DNA from: Polyodon spathula
Taxonomy: Eukaryota; Chordata; Actinopteri; Acipenseriformes; Polyodontidae
Direction of reading: 5' to 3'
NCBI RefSeq assembly: GCF_017654505.1
Contig: NC_054558.1
Coordinates: 10,173,798-10,237,797, forward strand
Length of the DNA stretch: 64,000 bases
Under the pieces are notes generated by a model. That model was given only the letters and a program-made list of their open reading frames with translations, did no database searches and was not told the origin of the DNA. Shown here one piece after another: positions 1 through 10,582 of the stretch; positions within the stretch are counted from its first letter, which is position 1, and every line of letters begins with the position of its first letter. The position numbers and the translations under genes were made by a program.

Positions 1-934
1 CGAAGTTTGGAGATATGAAGATAATTGTTAAAAACAAAGAATGCGCACGAGTCAGTTATGGTACTGAGATGGACCTGAATCTACACCTGCTGCTTCTACG
101 CAATGTTTAATTACCTAGATGTAGGCGGTATTTAATTATACAAGAGCAGTCGCTGCTTACACACACACAGGGATATAATGTATGGAAGGCCATCCTGGTG
201 AAAAAAACGTGTAATATAGTACGCGTTTCAAATATTTAATAAACGTTCTCATTTGATTTAGTACGTGCTGTAATTCTAATTGCAATTACAATTCTAATTA
301 TTACGCGTACTAAGTTGGCCAATCAGACCGCTGAAAATGAAATGAGCACCAACGAATATATAGAAAATAGCACGTGTAATAAATTATCCAATTAAAAGTC
401 GCCTTACATCTGCTATTCGCGGCATACTGGAATACCCTCTCAGCTCTTCCTCGGGGGCGCTGGCCCCGCCTCTCCAGCTGTAAGTCCAGGCCCTTACTCC
501 CACCCCCTTATTATATCGGTAGGTACATCATTTTGAGGCCGTGTTTCCGCCTGCAGTTTGAAAAGAAAGAGCTTGGATATGGATAACTTTCTATGTCAAT
601 GCCTTAATAAGTATTTTTTTTTCCCATTTAGTATTTAATAAGCAATTATAATTTAAACTAATGCAATGTATTGCCATCTTTATCTTTGAAAAAAGAAACC
701 ATACCAGTCTAGTTTAATGTATAATACAACAGAGATCCATTAAAAATCCATCTTACAGTTTTTCATCATAAATAAAATGTTATACATTATATGAAAAATC
801 AAAGATGCAAAACATATATTTCTATCGCCCAAACTCAGTCTGAGGGTGTATACTATAAATTGCAAGGCTTTGAAAGCTTTATTTAACATGTAGCACAATC
901 GTCAGTAATGAAAGTCCAGAGTCTCTATGAAAAG
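1..934. other. AT-rich sequence without a recognised gene
   Basis: No convincing coding frame, RNA gene or repeat array is visible. The stretch is mostly AT-rich, with a short GC-richer patch around 450-560. I see no terminal repeats that would mark a mobile element. Confidence 0.5.
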
Positions 935-1853
935 TACGGGGCTCTATTACCACTACAGGGCCCCGGGGGCTGTATTACCACTACGGGACCCAGAGGGTTC
1001 TATTAACACTACAGGACCCAGAGGGCTCTATTATCACTACGGGGCCCCGAGGGCTCTATTACCACTACAGGGCCCCGAGGGCTCTATTACCACTACGGGA
1101 CCCAGAGGGCTCTATTAACACTACAGGACCCAGAGGGCTCTATTATCACTACGGGGCCCCGAGGGCTCTATTACCACTACAGGGCCCCGAGGGCTCTATT
1201 ACCACTACGGGACCCAGAGGGCTCTATTAACACTACAGGGCCCCGAGGGCTCTATTACCACTACAGGGCCCCGAGGGCTCTATTACCACTACAGGGCCCC
1301 AAGGGCTCTATTATCACTACAGGGCCCTGGAGGCTGTATTAACACTACAGGACCCAGAGGGCTCTATTACCACTACAGGGCCCCGAGGGCTCTATTACCA
1401 TTACGGAACCGAGAGGGCTCTATTAGCACTACGGGACCCAGAGGGCTCTATTAACACTACGGGACACAGAGGGCTCTATTACCACTACAGGGCCCCGAGG
1501 GCTCTATTACCACTACGGGACCCAGAGGGCTCTATTATCACTACAGGGGCTGTATTACCAATGCAGGGCCCTAGGGGGCTGTATTACCAATGCAGGGACC
1601 CAGGGGGCTGTATTAACACTGCAGGGCCCCGGGGGCTGTATTACCACTGCAGGGCCCGAGGGGGTCTATTACCACTATTGGGGCTAGATTACCGCTATGG
1701 GGGCTCTATTACCGGTACGGGGGCTCTATTACCAATACAGGGCCCCAGGGGCTCTATTACCACTACAGGGGCTGTATTACCACTGCAGGGCCCCGGGGAC
1801 TGTATTACCACTGCAGGGCCCTGGGGGTTGTATTACCATTGCAGGCCCCGGGG
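935..1853. repeat. 28-bp GC-rich minisatellite, left block
   Basis: About 33 tandem units of 28 bp follow the pattern GGGCTCTATTACCACTACAG followed by GGCCCCGA, with variants CTGTATT, ACTGCAGG and GACCCA. The first two thirds use 'CTCTATT...CTACAG'. The right end shifts to 'CTGTATT...CTGCAG', so variants are clustered. Because 28 is not a multiple of three, any open frame cycles through three peptide phrases (GLYYHY, GAVLPL, GSITTT). The several open frames here are therefore by-products of the repeat, not genes. The same array resumes at 3591 after a CR1 insertion. Confidence 0.95.
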
Positions 1854-1855
1854 AG

Positions 1856-3590
1856 ATTAAATGTTTAAGAGATACAAATGGCAAAATCGTAGATGAAGAA
1901 AAAAATAGCAAATATATTAAATGATTACTTTTCACAAGTTTTTACAAAGGAACATACTGACAACATGCCCCACATGTCATCCAGTTCCTATCCAGTTTTA
2001 AATAACTTTAGCATAACTGAGGCAGAAGTGTTAAAGGGGCTAGGAGCTCTTAAAATAAACAAATCCCCTGGGCCGGATGAGATCCTCCCAGTAGTACTCA
2101 AAGAAATGAAAGAAGTAATTTACAAACCGCTAACCAAGATCATGCAGCAGTCTTTTGACACAGGGGTGGTACCGACAGACTGGAAAATTGCAAACGTAAT
2201 ACCAATCCACAAAAAGGGAAACAAAACTGAACCAGGTAACTACAGACCAGTAAGCCTAACTTCTATTATATGCAAACTTATGGAAACTATAATAAGATCC
2301 AAAATGGAAAATTACCTATATGGTAACAGGGTCCTGGGAGACAGTCAACATGGTTTTAGGAAAGGGAGATCGTGTCTAACTAACTTGCTTGATTTTTTTG
2401 AGGATGCAACATTGATAATGGATAATTGCAAAGCATATGACATGGTTTATTTAGATTTCCAGAAAGCTTTTGACAAAGTCCCGCACAAAAGATTAATTCT
2501 CAAACTGAATGCAGCTGGGATTCAAGGAAACACATGTACATGGATTAGGGAGTGGTTAACATGTAGAAAACAGAAAGTACTGATTAGAGGAAAAACCTCA
2601 GAATGGAGTGTGGTAACCAGCGGTGTAACACAGGGATCAGTATTAGGTCCTCTGCTATTCCTAATCTACATTAATGATTTAGATTCTGGTATAGTAAGCA
2701 AACTTGTTAAATTTGCAGATGACACAAAAGTAGGAGGAGTGGCAAACACTGTTGTAGCAGCAAAGGTCATTCAAAATGATCTAGACAAGATTCAGAACTG
2801 GGCAGACACATGGCAAATGACATTTAATAGAGAAAAGTGTAAGGTACTGCACACAGGAAATAAAAATGTACATTATAAATATCATATGGGAGATACTGAA
2901 ATTGGAGAAGGAATCTATGAAAAAGACCTTGGAGTTTTTGTTGACTCAGAAATGTCTTCATCTAGACAATGTGGGGAAGCTATAAAAAAGGCTAACAAGA
3001 TGCTCGGATACATTATGAAAAGTGTTGAATTTAAATCAAAGGAAGTAATGTTAAAACTTTACAATGTTTTAGTAAGACCTCATCTTGAATATTGTGTTCA
3101 GTTCTGGTCACCTCGCTATAAAAAAGATATTGCTGCTCTAGAAAGAGTGCAAAAAAGAGTGACCAGAATTATTCCGGGCTTAAAAGGCATGTCATATGCA
3201 GACAGGCTAAAAGAATTGAATCTGTTCAGTCTTGAACAAAGAAGATTACGTGGCGACCTTATTCAAGCATTCAAAATTTTAAAAGGTATTGACAGTGTCG
3301 ACCCAAGGGACTTTTTCAGCCTGAAAAAAGAAACAAGGATCAGGGGTCACAAATGGAGATTAGACAAAGAGGCATTCAGAACAGAAAATAGGAGGCACTT
3401 TTTTACACAGAGAATTGTGAGGGTCTGGAATCAACTCCCCAGTAATGTTGTTGAAGCTGACACCCTGGGATCCTTCAAGAAGCTGCCTGATGAGATTTTG
3501 GGATCAATAAGCTACTAACAACCAAACGAGCAAGATTGGCCAAATGGCCTCCTCTCGTTTGTAAACTTTCTTATGTTCTTATGTTCTTAT
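1856..3590 (+). mobile_element. 5'-truncated CR1-type LINE, copy A
   Basis: The sequence matches, nearly base for base, the CR1 copies at 9200, 30184 and 37820-42625. It starts inside ORF2, at the point matching about 37822 in the long copy. It ends in the CR1 3' tail: a conserved GGCCTCCTCTCGTTTGTAAA segment followed by two to three copies of TTCTTATG. There is no poly(A) tail and no clear target duplication, both usual for CR1. The element interrupts the 28-bp minisatellite. Severe 5' truncation is the normal outcome of LINE insertion. Confidence 0.93.
1893..3518 (+). CDS. CR1 ORF2 fragment: reverse transcriptase domain and C-terminus
   Basis: This is a 541-residue open frame covering the reverse-transcriptase part of CR1 ORF2; the N-terminal endonuclease is missing through 5' truncation. 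Visible landmarks are PGPDEI near residue 59, a GNYRPVSLTS segment, the motif A region YLDFQKAFDKVPH near 184-196 with its catalytic Asp, SGVTQGSVLGPLLFLIYIND, and the FADD catalytic box at 2712-2723 (residues about 274-277). The C-terminal part, with RPHLEYCVQFWSP and a DEILGSISY end, is the usual CR1 tail. Upstream, an A-homopolymer at about 1897 breaks the frame relative to the CR1 reading frame, so the given start is not a real start. The domain otherwise has no stop. It would act in target-primed reverse transcription of LINE RNA. It is a dead 5'-truncated copy but a fairly young one. Confidence 0.9.
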   Translation: MKKKIANILNDYFSQVFTKEHTDNMPHMSSSSYPVLNNFSITEAEVLKGLGALKINKSPGPDEILPVVLKEMKEVIYKPLTKIMQQSFDTGVVPTDWKIANVIPIHKKGNKTEPGNYRPVSLTSIICKLMETIIRSKMENYLYGNRVLGDSQHGFRKGRSCLTNLLDFFEDATLIMDNCKAYDMVYLDFQKAFDKVPHKRLILKLNAAGIQGNTCTWIREWLTCRKQKVLIRGKTSEWSVVTSGVTQGSVLGPLLFLIYINDLDSGIVSKLVKFADDTKVGGVANTVVAAKVIQNDLDKIQNWADTWQMTFNREKCKVLHTGNKNVHYKYHMGDTEIGEGIYEKDLGVFVDSEMSSSRQCGEAIKKANKMLGYIMKSVEFKSKEVMLKLYNVLVRPHLEYCVQFWSPRYKKDIAALERVQKRVTRIIPGLKGMSYADRLKELNLFSLEQRRLRGDLIQAFKILKGIDSVDPRDFFSLKKETRIRGHKWRLDKEAFRTENRRHFFTQRIVRVWNQLPSNVVEADTLGSFKKLPDEILGSISY

Positions 3591-4318
3591 GTATTACCAC
3601 TGCAGGGCCCTGGGGGCTGTATTACCACTACAGGGGCTGTATTACCACTACAGGGCCCTAGGGGCTGTAATACCACTGCAGGGCCCCGGGGGGCTGTATT
3701 TCCACTGCAGGGCCCTGGGGGCTCTATTACCACTACAGGCCCTAGGGGGTCAATTACCACTTTGGGGCCCGTGGGCTAGATTACCACTATGGGGGCTCTA
3801 TTACCGATACGGGGGCTCTATTACCAATACGGGGCCCCATGGGCTATATTACCACTACAAGGGCTCTATTACCACTACAGGGGCTGTATTACCACTGCAG
3901 GCCCCGGGGGCTGTATTACCACTGCAGGGTCCTGGGGGCTGTATTACCACTACGGGGGCTGTATTACCACTGCAGGGCCCTGGGGGCTGTAATACCACTG
4001 CAGGGCCCTCGGGGCTGTATTACCACTACTGGGGCTGTATTACCACTGCAGGGCCCTGGGGGCTGTAATACCACTGCAGGGCCCCGGGGGCTGTATTACC
4101 ACTGCAGGGCCCCGGGGGCTGTATTACCACTGCAGGGCCCTGGGGGCTGTATTACCACTACGGGCCCTAGGGGGTCTATTACCACTATGTGGCCCGGTGG
4201 CTAGATTACCACTATGGGGCCTCTATTACCACTACGGGGGCTCTATTACCACTACGGGGGCTATATTACCACTACTGGGCCATGGTGCCTCTATTACCAC
4301 TACGGGGGCTCTCTTAGT
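3591..4318. repeat. 28-bp GC-rich minisatellite, right block
   Basis: The array of 935-1853 continues with the same 28-bp unit, about 26 copies, dominated by the CTGTATTACCACTGCAGGGC variant. Some units contain GGGGGCTCTATTACC with a shortened GC part. The open frames here (for example 3589-4068) are repeat artefacts. Confidence 0.95.
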
Positions 4319-4922
4319 TTTGAATGTAAAAGGCAGATACATTTCACAATTTAAACTAACCTTACCTTTGGAATTAAACAGCATTTTTACTGCTGCATTT
4401 CTGAATAACTATATTGCAAACCTCTGGCCGCACAAGATCCCAGTTACTGAGAGGAAATATTCTAATTAAGGGGAGGGGTCAGAGAGAAGTGGTGGTGTTG
4501 TGTAATATTCTACATCCTCTGCTTATTGTACTATATGAAATCAGGTGGGCTGGCGATTCGTCTTCCACACTTTCACCACGGTTTGTTTTGTTGGAATCCG
4601 GAAGTGATCACTTTTTTCTAATGTTAAGGTTAGGTTAAGAGTGAGGGTTAGTCTATAGTATTATATTATTACATTATTACAGTACAATGTTTTTTTTTTT
4701 TACCAATCAAAAACCTCTTGATTGCATATAGTACAATAAACAGGGGATGCAGAATATTATGGGATGCAGAATATTTCACAACAGCGGAATCTCCTAGATG
4801 AGCATCAGCCATAGTTTTCGAAGCCCTCTAAATCACTTTAATACAGTGGTAGCCCCACTGTAACTAATATGTAATTTTAAAAGGCATTATTAATAGCGTT
4901 TTAATTAAAATTATGCCAAATC

Positions 4923-4959
<37 letters not shown>

Positions 4960-5160
4960 TGAAGGGAAAACATAATATATGTTTTCATTATCAGCATTTG
5001 GGCGACACAGTGTATGTTTCCTTCATTGTAAATCAAAACGTGATTCGGTGTAATGTAATTCAAATGTTATTAATAAGAACAAGTACAATGCTTATGAGGC
5101 TGTCTTGAAGATATCGGCATGGACATTGTATACCAATGGAATACCTTGTGTACATATACA
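4319..5160. other. Non-coding AT-rich sequence with a poly(T) run
   Basis: No gene is recognised. A run of about 31 T lies at 4925-4955. The rest is unremarkable single-copy-looking DNA. Confidence 0.5.

Positions 5161-5235
<75 letters not shown>
5161..5235. repeat. (TA)n microsatellite
   Basis: About 37 uninterrupted TA dinucleotides. It explains the Tyr/Ile-repeat open frames on both strands. Confidence 0.97.
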
Positions 5236-5242
<7 letters not shown>

Positions 5243-5394
5243 GTATCTTAATTCAGCCATGTCGTGGACATCAGACTTTGTCTGATTACATTAATAACAA
5301 ATTGTTTTTATAATAAGTGTAAAAACACATTTTGTGTACGGAAAAAGCCTTTTAAATTTTGAATTTGTCGACAACACAGGTTTTCCTTTTTAAA

Positions 5395-5398
<4 letters not shown>

Positions 5399-5426
<28 letters not shown>

Positions 5427-5440
5427 GTATCCCGAGTATA

Positions 5441-5484
<44 letters not shown>
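5399..5484. repeat. (TA)n microsatellite with an interruption
   Basis: Two TA blocks are separated by a short TGTATCCCGAG interruption at about 5426-5436. A related motif, ATATATCTGCAGAACGAAAG, recurs on each side of it (5480-5498 and 5547-5562). Confidence 0.93.
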
Positions 5485-5485
<1 letters not shown>

Positions 5486-5487
<2 letters not shown>

Positions 5488-5783
5488 GAACGAAAGAAAG
5501 TGATTGGCTGCTTTTGTAATTACGTTGCATGCCTGTAAAAATCGATATATCTGCAGAACGAAAGCTCACACAGGGTAGCTCATACAGGGTAGCTCCCACA
5601 GCCTAGCTCACACAAGGTAGAGCTGCATGGGCAACTCATAATTTATGTAGTGCTTCGCTTACCTTCAACACCCCTACCAGCCACCACATCGGTAATGCGT
5701 AATTAATTAGCAGTTATTTAGAATGCATAGTATTTTATGTATCCTGATTGGTCCAAATTAAGATGTGTACTAGGTATCCGTTT
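5486..5783. other. Non-coding spacer with short repeated words
   Basis: GCAGAACGAAAG occurs twice (about 5485 and 5551) and 'CACAGGGTAGCT/CACAGCCTAGCT' recurs three to four times at 5568-5620. No gene is recognised. Confidence 0.45.
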
Positions 5784-5915
5784 TCGGCTCCACTCTGCTG
5801 TCATGACTCCTGCTTGAACACCTCGGCTCCACTCTGCTGTCATGACTCCTGCTTGAACACCTCGGCTCCACTCTGCTGTCATGATTCCTGCTTGAGCACC
5901 TCGGCGCCACTCTAC
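5784..5915. repeat. 39-bp minisatellite, about 3.4 copies
   Basis: The units start at 5784, 5823, 5862 and 5901 (TCGGCTCCACTCTGCTGTCA and on). The period is 39 bp, a multiple of three, so the frame stays open and gives a repeated SAPLCCHDSCLNT phrase inside a 166-codon open frame (5748-6248). Beyond the repeat that frame shows no family I recognise and is probably fortuitous. Confidence 0.9.
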
Positions 5916-6402
5916 TTTGTTTTACAGATCATTGCAGTACTGATTCTTGGCTTTAAGAACTGGCATAAACGCACACAATCTCTGTTCGGCAGATTTAAGG
6001 CAATTGTCAGTATACACACTGTAAAAGAAAAAATATCAGGCGGCATAGTAATAAATAATGTAGATGAGTTCCAAACAAAGCTGGAAGATGGACGGAATTT
6101 TTCTTACCAGCTCAAAACATTTGAACAAAAACGAAATCCACAGTGGCCCAATAGATTTAACACAACATTTGTTCTATGTGATTTATTTTTTAAACAGTGC
6201 ATGCAGATGCAATCTCTACATAAAATGTTGGATTCTCCAAGATATTAACCCCAACTTGTTATGAGCACATTGTTTATGAACAATATAAGTAATGTTAACA
6301 AACCAGTAAGGTACAGCGCATACATTGTATTCACTTGAAAGTAGTCTTAAACTGTTTCTTAAAAATATTTATTTAGAACTGTATTTATTTAGAACTGTAT
6401 TG

Positions 6403-6403
<1 letters not shown>
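5916..6403. other. No recognised gene
   Basis: The sequence holds the remainder of a 166-codon open frame starting at 5748. Its C-terminal 100 residues contain no motif I know, so I do not call it a gene. Confidence 0.4.

Positions 6404-6480
<77 letters not shown>
6404..6480. repeat. (TTA)n microsatellite
   Basis: About 25 perfect ATT/TTA trinucleotides. Confidence 0.97.
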
Positions 6481-6481
<1 letters not shown>

Positions 6482-6957
6482 AAAAAACTGTGTAATGTCA
6501 ATTTGTGGTAAATATCTTTGTGACTCTAGTCCAAATATTTTGCTGTGCCTACATGCACAACACATTCAAATTATTATGAAAAAAAACAAAAAAGCTTTTA
6601 GTATATTGGGGGTGATTTTCAAATGAACTCCTGTTACATTATGATAATTAACAGGGATTTGCTTTTAAATTCCCACGCAAAGAAAAGAAATAGTCGCAAG
6701 AAGCCCTGCTTGTTAAGATATCAACACTATTTCGTTAATCAACATAATTTCTGAAATCACATTAGCATGATTATTTAATAATGAAAGAGGCATAAAGATC
6801 TCTTGAAAAAGCCCAAATAAATGCTGCATACCGATTTGTTGATTAACAATGGAGTTATCATTTACGACCTTTTGAAAATCCTGCCCATTATGATTTCTTA
6901 CCTTACACTGTTGCTGAAGGCACTGCTAATGATACTTTACAGTGGTTGATTAGTGTT
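6481..6957. other. AT-rich non-coding sequence
   Basis: I see no coding frame, terminal repeat or tandem array. Confidence 0.45.
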
Positions 6958-7232
6958 TGAGTAGCTGTTGAAATCAGCTGTGTGGTTCTCAACAGAAGCA
7001 AATCAAATACAGTAGAAGTGTCCTATCTTTCTTGAGTAGCTGTTGAAATCAGCTGTGTGGTTCTCGACAGAAGCAAGTCAAATACAGTAGAAGTGATCTA
7101 TCTTTCTTGAGTAGCTATTGAAATCAGCTGTGTGGTTCTCGACAGAAGCAAGTCAAATACAGTAGAAGTGATCTATCTTTCTTGAGTAGCTGTTGAAAAC
7201 AGCTGTGTGGTTCTCGACAGAAACAAATCAAA
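6958..7232. repeat. 75-bp tandem repeat, about 3.7 copies
   Basis: TGAGTAGCTGTTGAAATCAG recurs at 6958, 7033, 7108 and 7183, exactly 75 bp apart. Units differ at only a few positions (AACAGAAGCAAATC versus GACAGAAGCAAGTC), so the array looks recent. The last unit is cut short. Confidence 0.95.
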
Positions 7233-8766
7233 TTTAACAAGCCTTCCAGATGCTGCAGCTGACATTCAGAGCATTGTTTTGTTTTGCAGTGGATTATAAT
7301 GAAACAAACCCTATAAATAAAATAAATTCATGTTTCTGCTCAAGAAGGCGCATGTGGAGGTTACAAACGCAGTGCTGTTATGCTCAAAAGAGCATTTGGC
7401 TGAGCAGCTCATGTGCATTATGAATGTGATAACCCAGCTTTCTGTGAAGTATTCAGCAAGGTAACAAGTGATTTATAAGTGCTAATGGCTTCGTGTTGGA
7501 TTAGGAATTGAATCGATTTGAGAGATGTGACAGAGCCACACTGAATCACATGTGCTTGCTGCCAGAAGAGAAGGGCAGACCTGGGTGAAAGAACTGGGTT
7601 TATGCACTTCATTGAGAGCCAGTTGGAAGTAATAGAAAGCACAGAGAGCAGCTTGCTGAAGCTTCTTCTTAATGTTGAGCTGTGCACCTGTGTGTGCGCT
7701 GTTTCATTTGGATCTAAGATGAAGTATCTTTTAGTAGGATCAAAGCCCCAGTGCCCACCCTCTCATATTCCTGGTAGGAGTCGACTATCACCCATACCAA
7801 TACAGGTCTCTGCAAGGTGATGCTGCATTTCACTGCATTTAAACATTGATTCCAAATACTCAACGCTCTTTGTGTAAAGAAGAAAAATAGTCTGTCTTCA
7901 CTCGATTTCCAGCTATGTTCACTATCTAAGGTCTCTGTGCTGCACTTAAAACAATGGCTGGGATTAACTGTGTCAAATCCTTTTTAGGATTCTAAAATGT
8001 TTGATGAAATCTTCCCTAACCCTTCTTTGATTAAGGCTAATGCTTGAAATGCTTACGGATGTAAATCAAGCAAGATAATCTTGTCTTATGCTATTTAATT
8101 GTTGTCCTCAACTGCATGTTCAATTGGTTTGCCAAACTTACATAATAGTCATTGTCTGCTTCTTCTTATATTGACTTGAACAGACAACCTACACAAACAA
8201 TAACACAGTAGAACGGTCTCTATGCTTTCTCTGCTTTTCAGCAGACATTTTCTAATGAATTGGTTTAGTAATTTTTCTTTATTAGAATTGCACTAATGTT
8301 TAAATATATGTCAGTTTATGTGTTATCGTGTACAGCACAACTACAATATACACTGTTTAGCATCATTTCTTGCCCATTTGCCCTTGAGTTTGGCATTATG
8401 CTAAATATCCCTTTTTGTCAATTAATTTATTTCTTAATCTGTTCACCCAGCCAGTCCAAAACAAGTTGACAGCTTGCAAGGCAGCACCCTAGTTTTTAAT
8501 TCCTTGTTTTTTGTTGCCATTATTTTCCGTTTGTTTAGCAAATAAGTAAGAGGTGGGTAGTGTAAAAAAAAAAAAAAAAATTCTTAAAGTATAGATTTGA
8601 ATTTGAAATGCACAAATAGCACATGTCACTGTTTGTAGACAAAATCTGAATCCCTGCAGTGGAAAATAAATCCCCAGAGCCTCATACCACATTCAATCCA
8701 CATTGACTGGTACTAAAGGACAAGACTTTCCAAGAAAAAAAACTTCTGAGGAAGTGCAAGACAAAG
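7233..8766. other. Non-coding sequence, no gene recognised
   Basis: Open frames are all below 90 codons and show no domain. An A-run of about 18 lies at 8563-8580. No terminal repeats were found. Confidence 0.45.
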
Positions 8767-8936
8767 ATTACACTACTCCAGTCTGCACGCCAAAGCACAG
8801 ATTACACTACTCCAGTCTGCACGCCAAAGCACAGATTACACTACTCCAGTCTGCATTCCAAAGCACAGATTACACTACTGCAGTCTGCACTCCAAAGCAC
8901 AGATTACACTACTGCAGTCTCCACTCCAAAGTCACA
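8767..8936. repeat. 34-bp minisatellite, 5 copies
   Basis: The unit ATTACACTACTCCAGTCTGC plus ACGCCAAAGCACAG starts at 8767, 8801, 8835, 8869 and 8903. The repeat gives a cycling reading frame (TTPVCTPKHRLHYSSLHAK), which accounts for the 97-codon open frame at 8703-8996. Confidence 0.93.
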
Positions 8937-9199
8937 CAGAATACAACATTAGGAGACGCATCGATTTTGGCTTCCCAGCAAATTGTGCAAAAATAAGAAA
9001 TGTTACATGCAGGGTGCCCGTGTGGTAGGCTTTGGAATTAAAATGTTACATGCAGAATGTCCATCAGCTTCTTAAAATGTGATAAAGAATAACTGGGTGA
9101 GATCGGAACAAGATTCATACAGTCAAAATTCTCAAAAAGTCTACTTTCAACTGATAAAGGGGCCTGTGCAGTCTTAAAAAATGTCATGCAACCTACATC

Positions 9200-10513
9200 A
9201 TCCACAAAAAGGGAAACAAAACTGAACCAGGTAACTACAGACCAGTAAGCCTGACTTCTATTATATGCAAATTTATGGAAACTATAATAAGATCCAAAAT
9301 GGAAAATTACCTATATGGTAACAGGGTCCTGGGAGACAGTCAACATGGTTTTAGGAAAGGGAGATTGTGTCTAACTAACTTGCTTGATTTTTTTGAGGAT
9401 GCAACATCGATAATGGATAATTGCAAAGCATATGACATGGTTTATTTAGATTTCCAGAAAGCTTTTGACAAAATCCCGCACAAAAGATTAATTCTCAAAC
9501 TGAACGCAGTTGGGATTCAAGGAAACACATGTACATGGATTAGGGAGTGGTTAACATGTAGAAAACAGAAAGTACTTATTAGAGGGAAAACCTCAGAATG
9601 GAGTGTGGTAATCAGTGGTGTACCACAGGGATCAGTATTAGGTCCTCTGCTATTCCTAATCTACATTAATGATGTAGATTCTGGTATAGTAAGCAAACTT
9701 GTTAAATTTGCAGACGACACAAAAGTAGGAGGAGTGGCAAACACTGTTGCAGCAGCAAAGGTCATTCAAAATGATCTAGACAAGATTCAGAACTGGGCAG
9801 ACACATGGCAAATGACATTTAATAGAGAAAAGTGTAAGGTACTGCACGCAGGAAATAAAAATGTACATTATAAATATCATATGGGAGATATTGAAATTGG
9901 AGAAGGAATCTATGAAAAAGACCTTGGAGTTTTTGTTAACTCAGAAATGTCTTCATCTAGACAATGTGGGGAAGCTATAAAAAAGGCTAACAAGATGCTC
10001 GGATACATTGTGAAAAGTGTTGAATTTAAATCAAGGGAAGTAATGTTAAAACTTTACAATGCACTAGTAAGACCTCATCTTGAATATTGTGTTCAGTTCT
10101 GGTCACCTCGCTATAAAAAAGATATTGCTGCTCTAGAAAGAGTGCAAAGAAGAGTGACCAGAATTATTCCGGGCTTAAAAGGCATGTCATATGCAGACAG
10201 GCTAAAAGAATTGAATCTGTTCAGTCTTGAACAAAGAAGACTACGTGGCGACCTAATTCAAGCATTCAAAATTCTAAAACGTATTGACAGTGTCGACCCA
10301 AGGGACTTTTTCAGCCTGAAAAAAGAAACAAGGACCAGGGGTCACAAATGGAGTTTAGACAAAGGGGCATTCAGAACAGAAAATAGGAGACACTTTTTTA
10401 CACAGAGAATTGTGAGGGTCTGGAATCAACTCCCCAGTAATGTTGTTGAAGCTGACACCCTGGGATCCTTCAAGAAGCTGCTTGATGAGATTCTGGGATC
10501 AATAAGCTACTAA
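9200..10513 (+). CDS. CR1 ORF2 fragment: reverse transcriptase, uninterrupted
   Basis: The frame is open from the truncation point at 9200 to the TAA at 10513, about 437 codons; the first ATG is at 9275. It holds the RT motif A region (YLDFQKAFDKIPH), SGVPQGSVLGPLLFLIYIND with a D-to-V change in the following segment (NDVDSG), and an intact FADD box near 9709-9720. It also has the full CR1 C-terminal region ending DEILGSISY. The lack of any stop indicates a young copy. It lacks the endonuclease domain and ORF1, so it cannot move by itself. Confidence 0.9.
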   Translation: MHKKGNKTEPGNYRPVSLTSIICKFMETIIRSKMENYLYGNRVLGDSQHGFRKGRLCLTNLLDFFEDATSIMDNCKAYDMVYLDFQKAFDKIPHKRLILKLNAVGIQGNTCTWIREWLTCRKQKVLIRGKTSEWSVVISGVPQGSVLGPLLFLIYINDVDSGIVSKLVKFADDTKVGGVANTVAAAKVIQNDLDKIQNWADTWQMTFNREKCKVLHAGNKNVHYKYHMGDIEIGEGIYEKDLGVFVNSEMSSSRQCGEAIKKANKMLGYIVKSVEFKSREVMLKLYNALVRPHLEYCVQFWSPRYKKDIAALERVQRRVTRIIPGLKGMSYADRLKELNLFSLEQRRLRGDLIQAFKILKRIDSVDPRDFFSLKKETRTRGHKWSLDKGAFRTENRRHFFTQRIVRVWNQLPSNVVEADTLGSFKKLLDEILGSISY

Positions 10514-10582
10514 CAACCAAACGAGCAAGATGGGCCGAATGGCCTCCTCTCGTTTGTAAACTTTCTTATGTTCTTATGTTCT
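9200..10582 (+). mobile_element. 5'-truncated CR1-type LINE, copy B
   Basis: It is homologous to copies A, C and D from the ATCCACAAAAAGGGAAAC point inside the reverse transcriptase to the 3' tail (GGCCTCCTCTCGTTTGTAAA, then TTCTTATG repeats at 10562-10582). It is more severely truncated than copy A. Confidence 0.93.

Noticed and set aside
1893..3518. An active autonomous LINE
   Set aside because: The RT frame is long, but the endonuclease and ORF1 are missing and the upstream frame is shifted, so this copy cannot be autonomous.
935..4318. A CRISPR-like array
   Set aside because: The repeats are directly adjacent 28-bp units without distinct spacers, in vertebrate-type DNA. It is a minisatellite.
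5748..6248. A 166-codon gene
   Set aside because: The first third is a 39-bp repeat. The remainder shows no recognisable domain, and I see no splice or promoter support.
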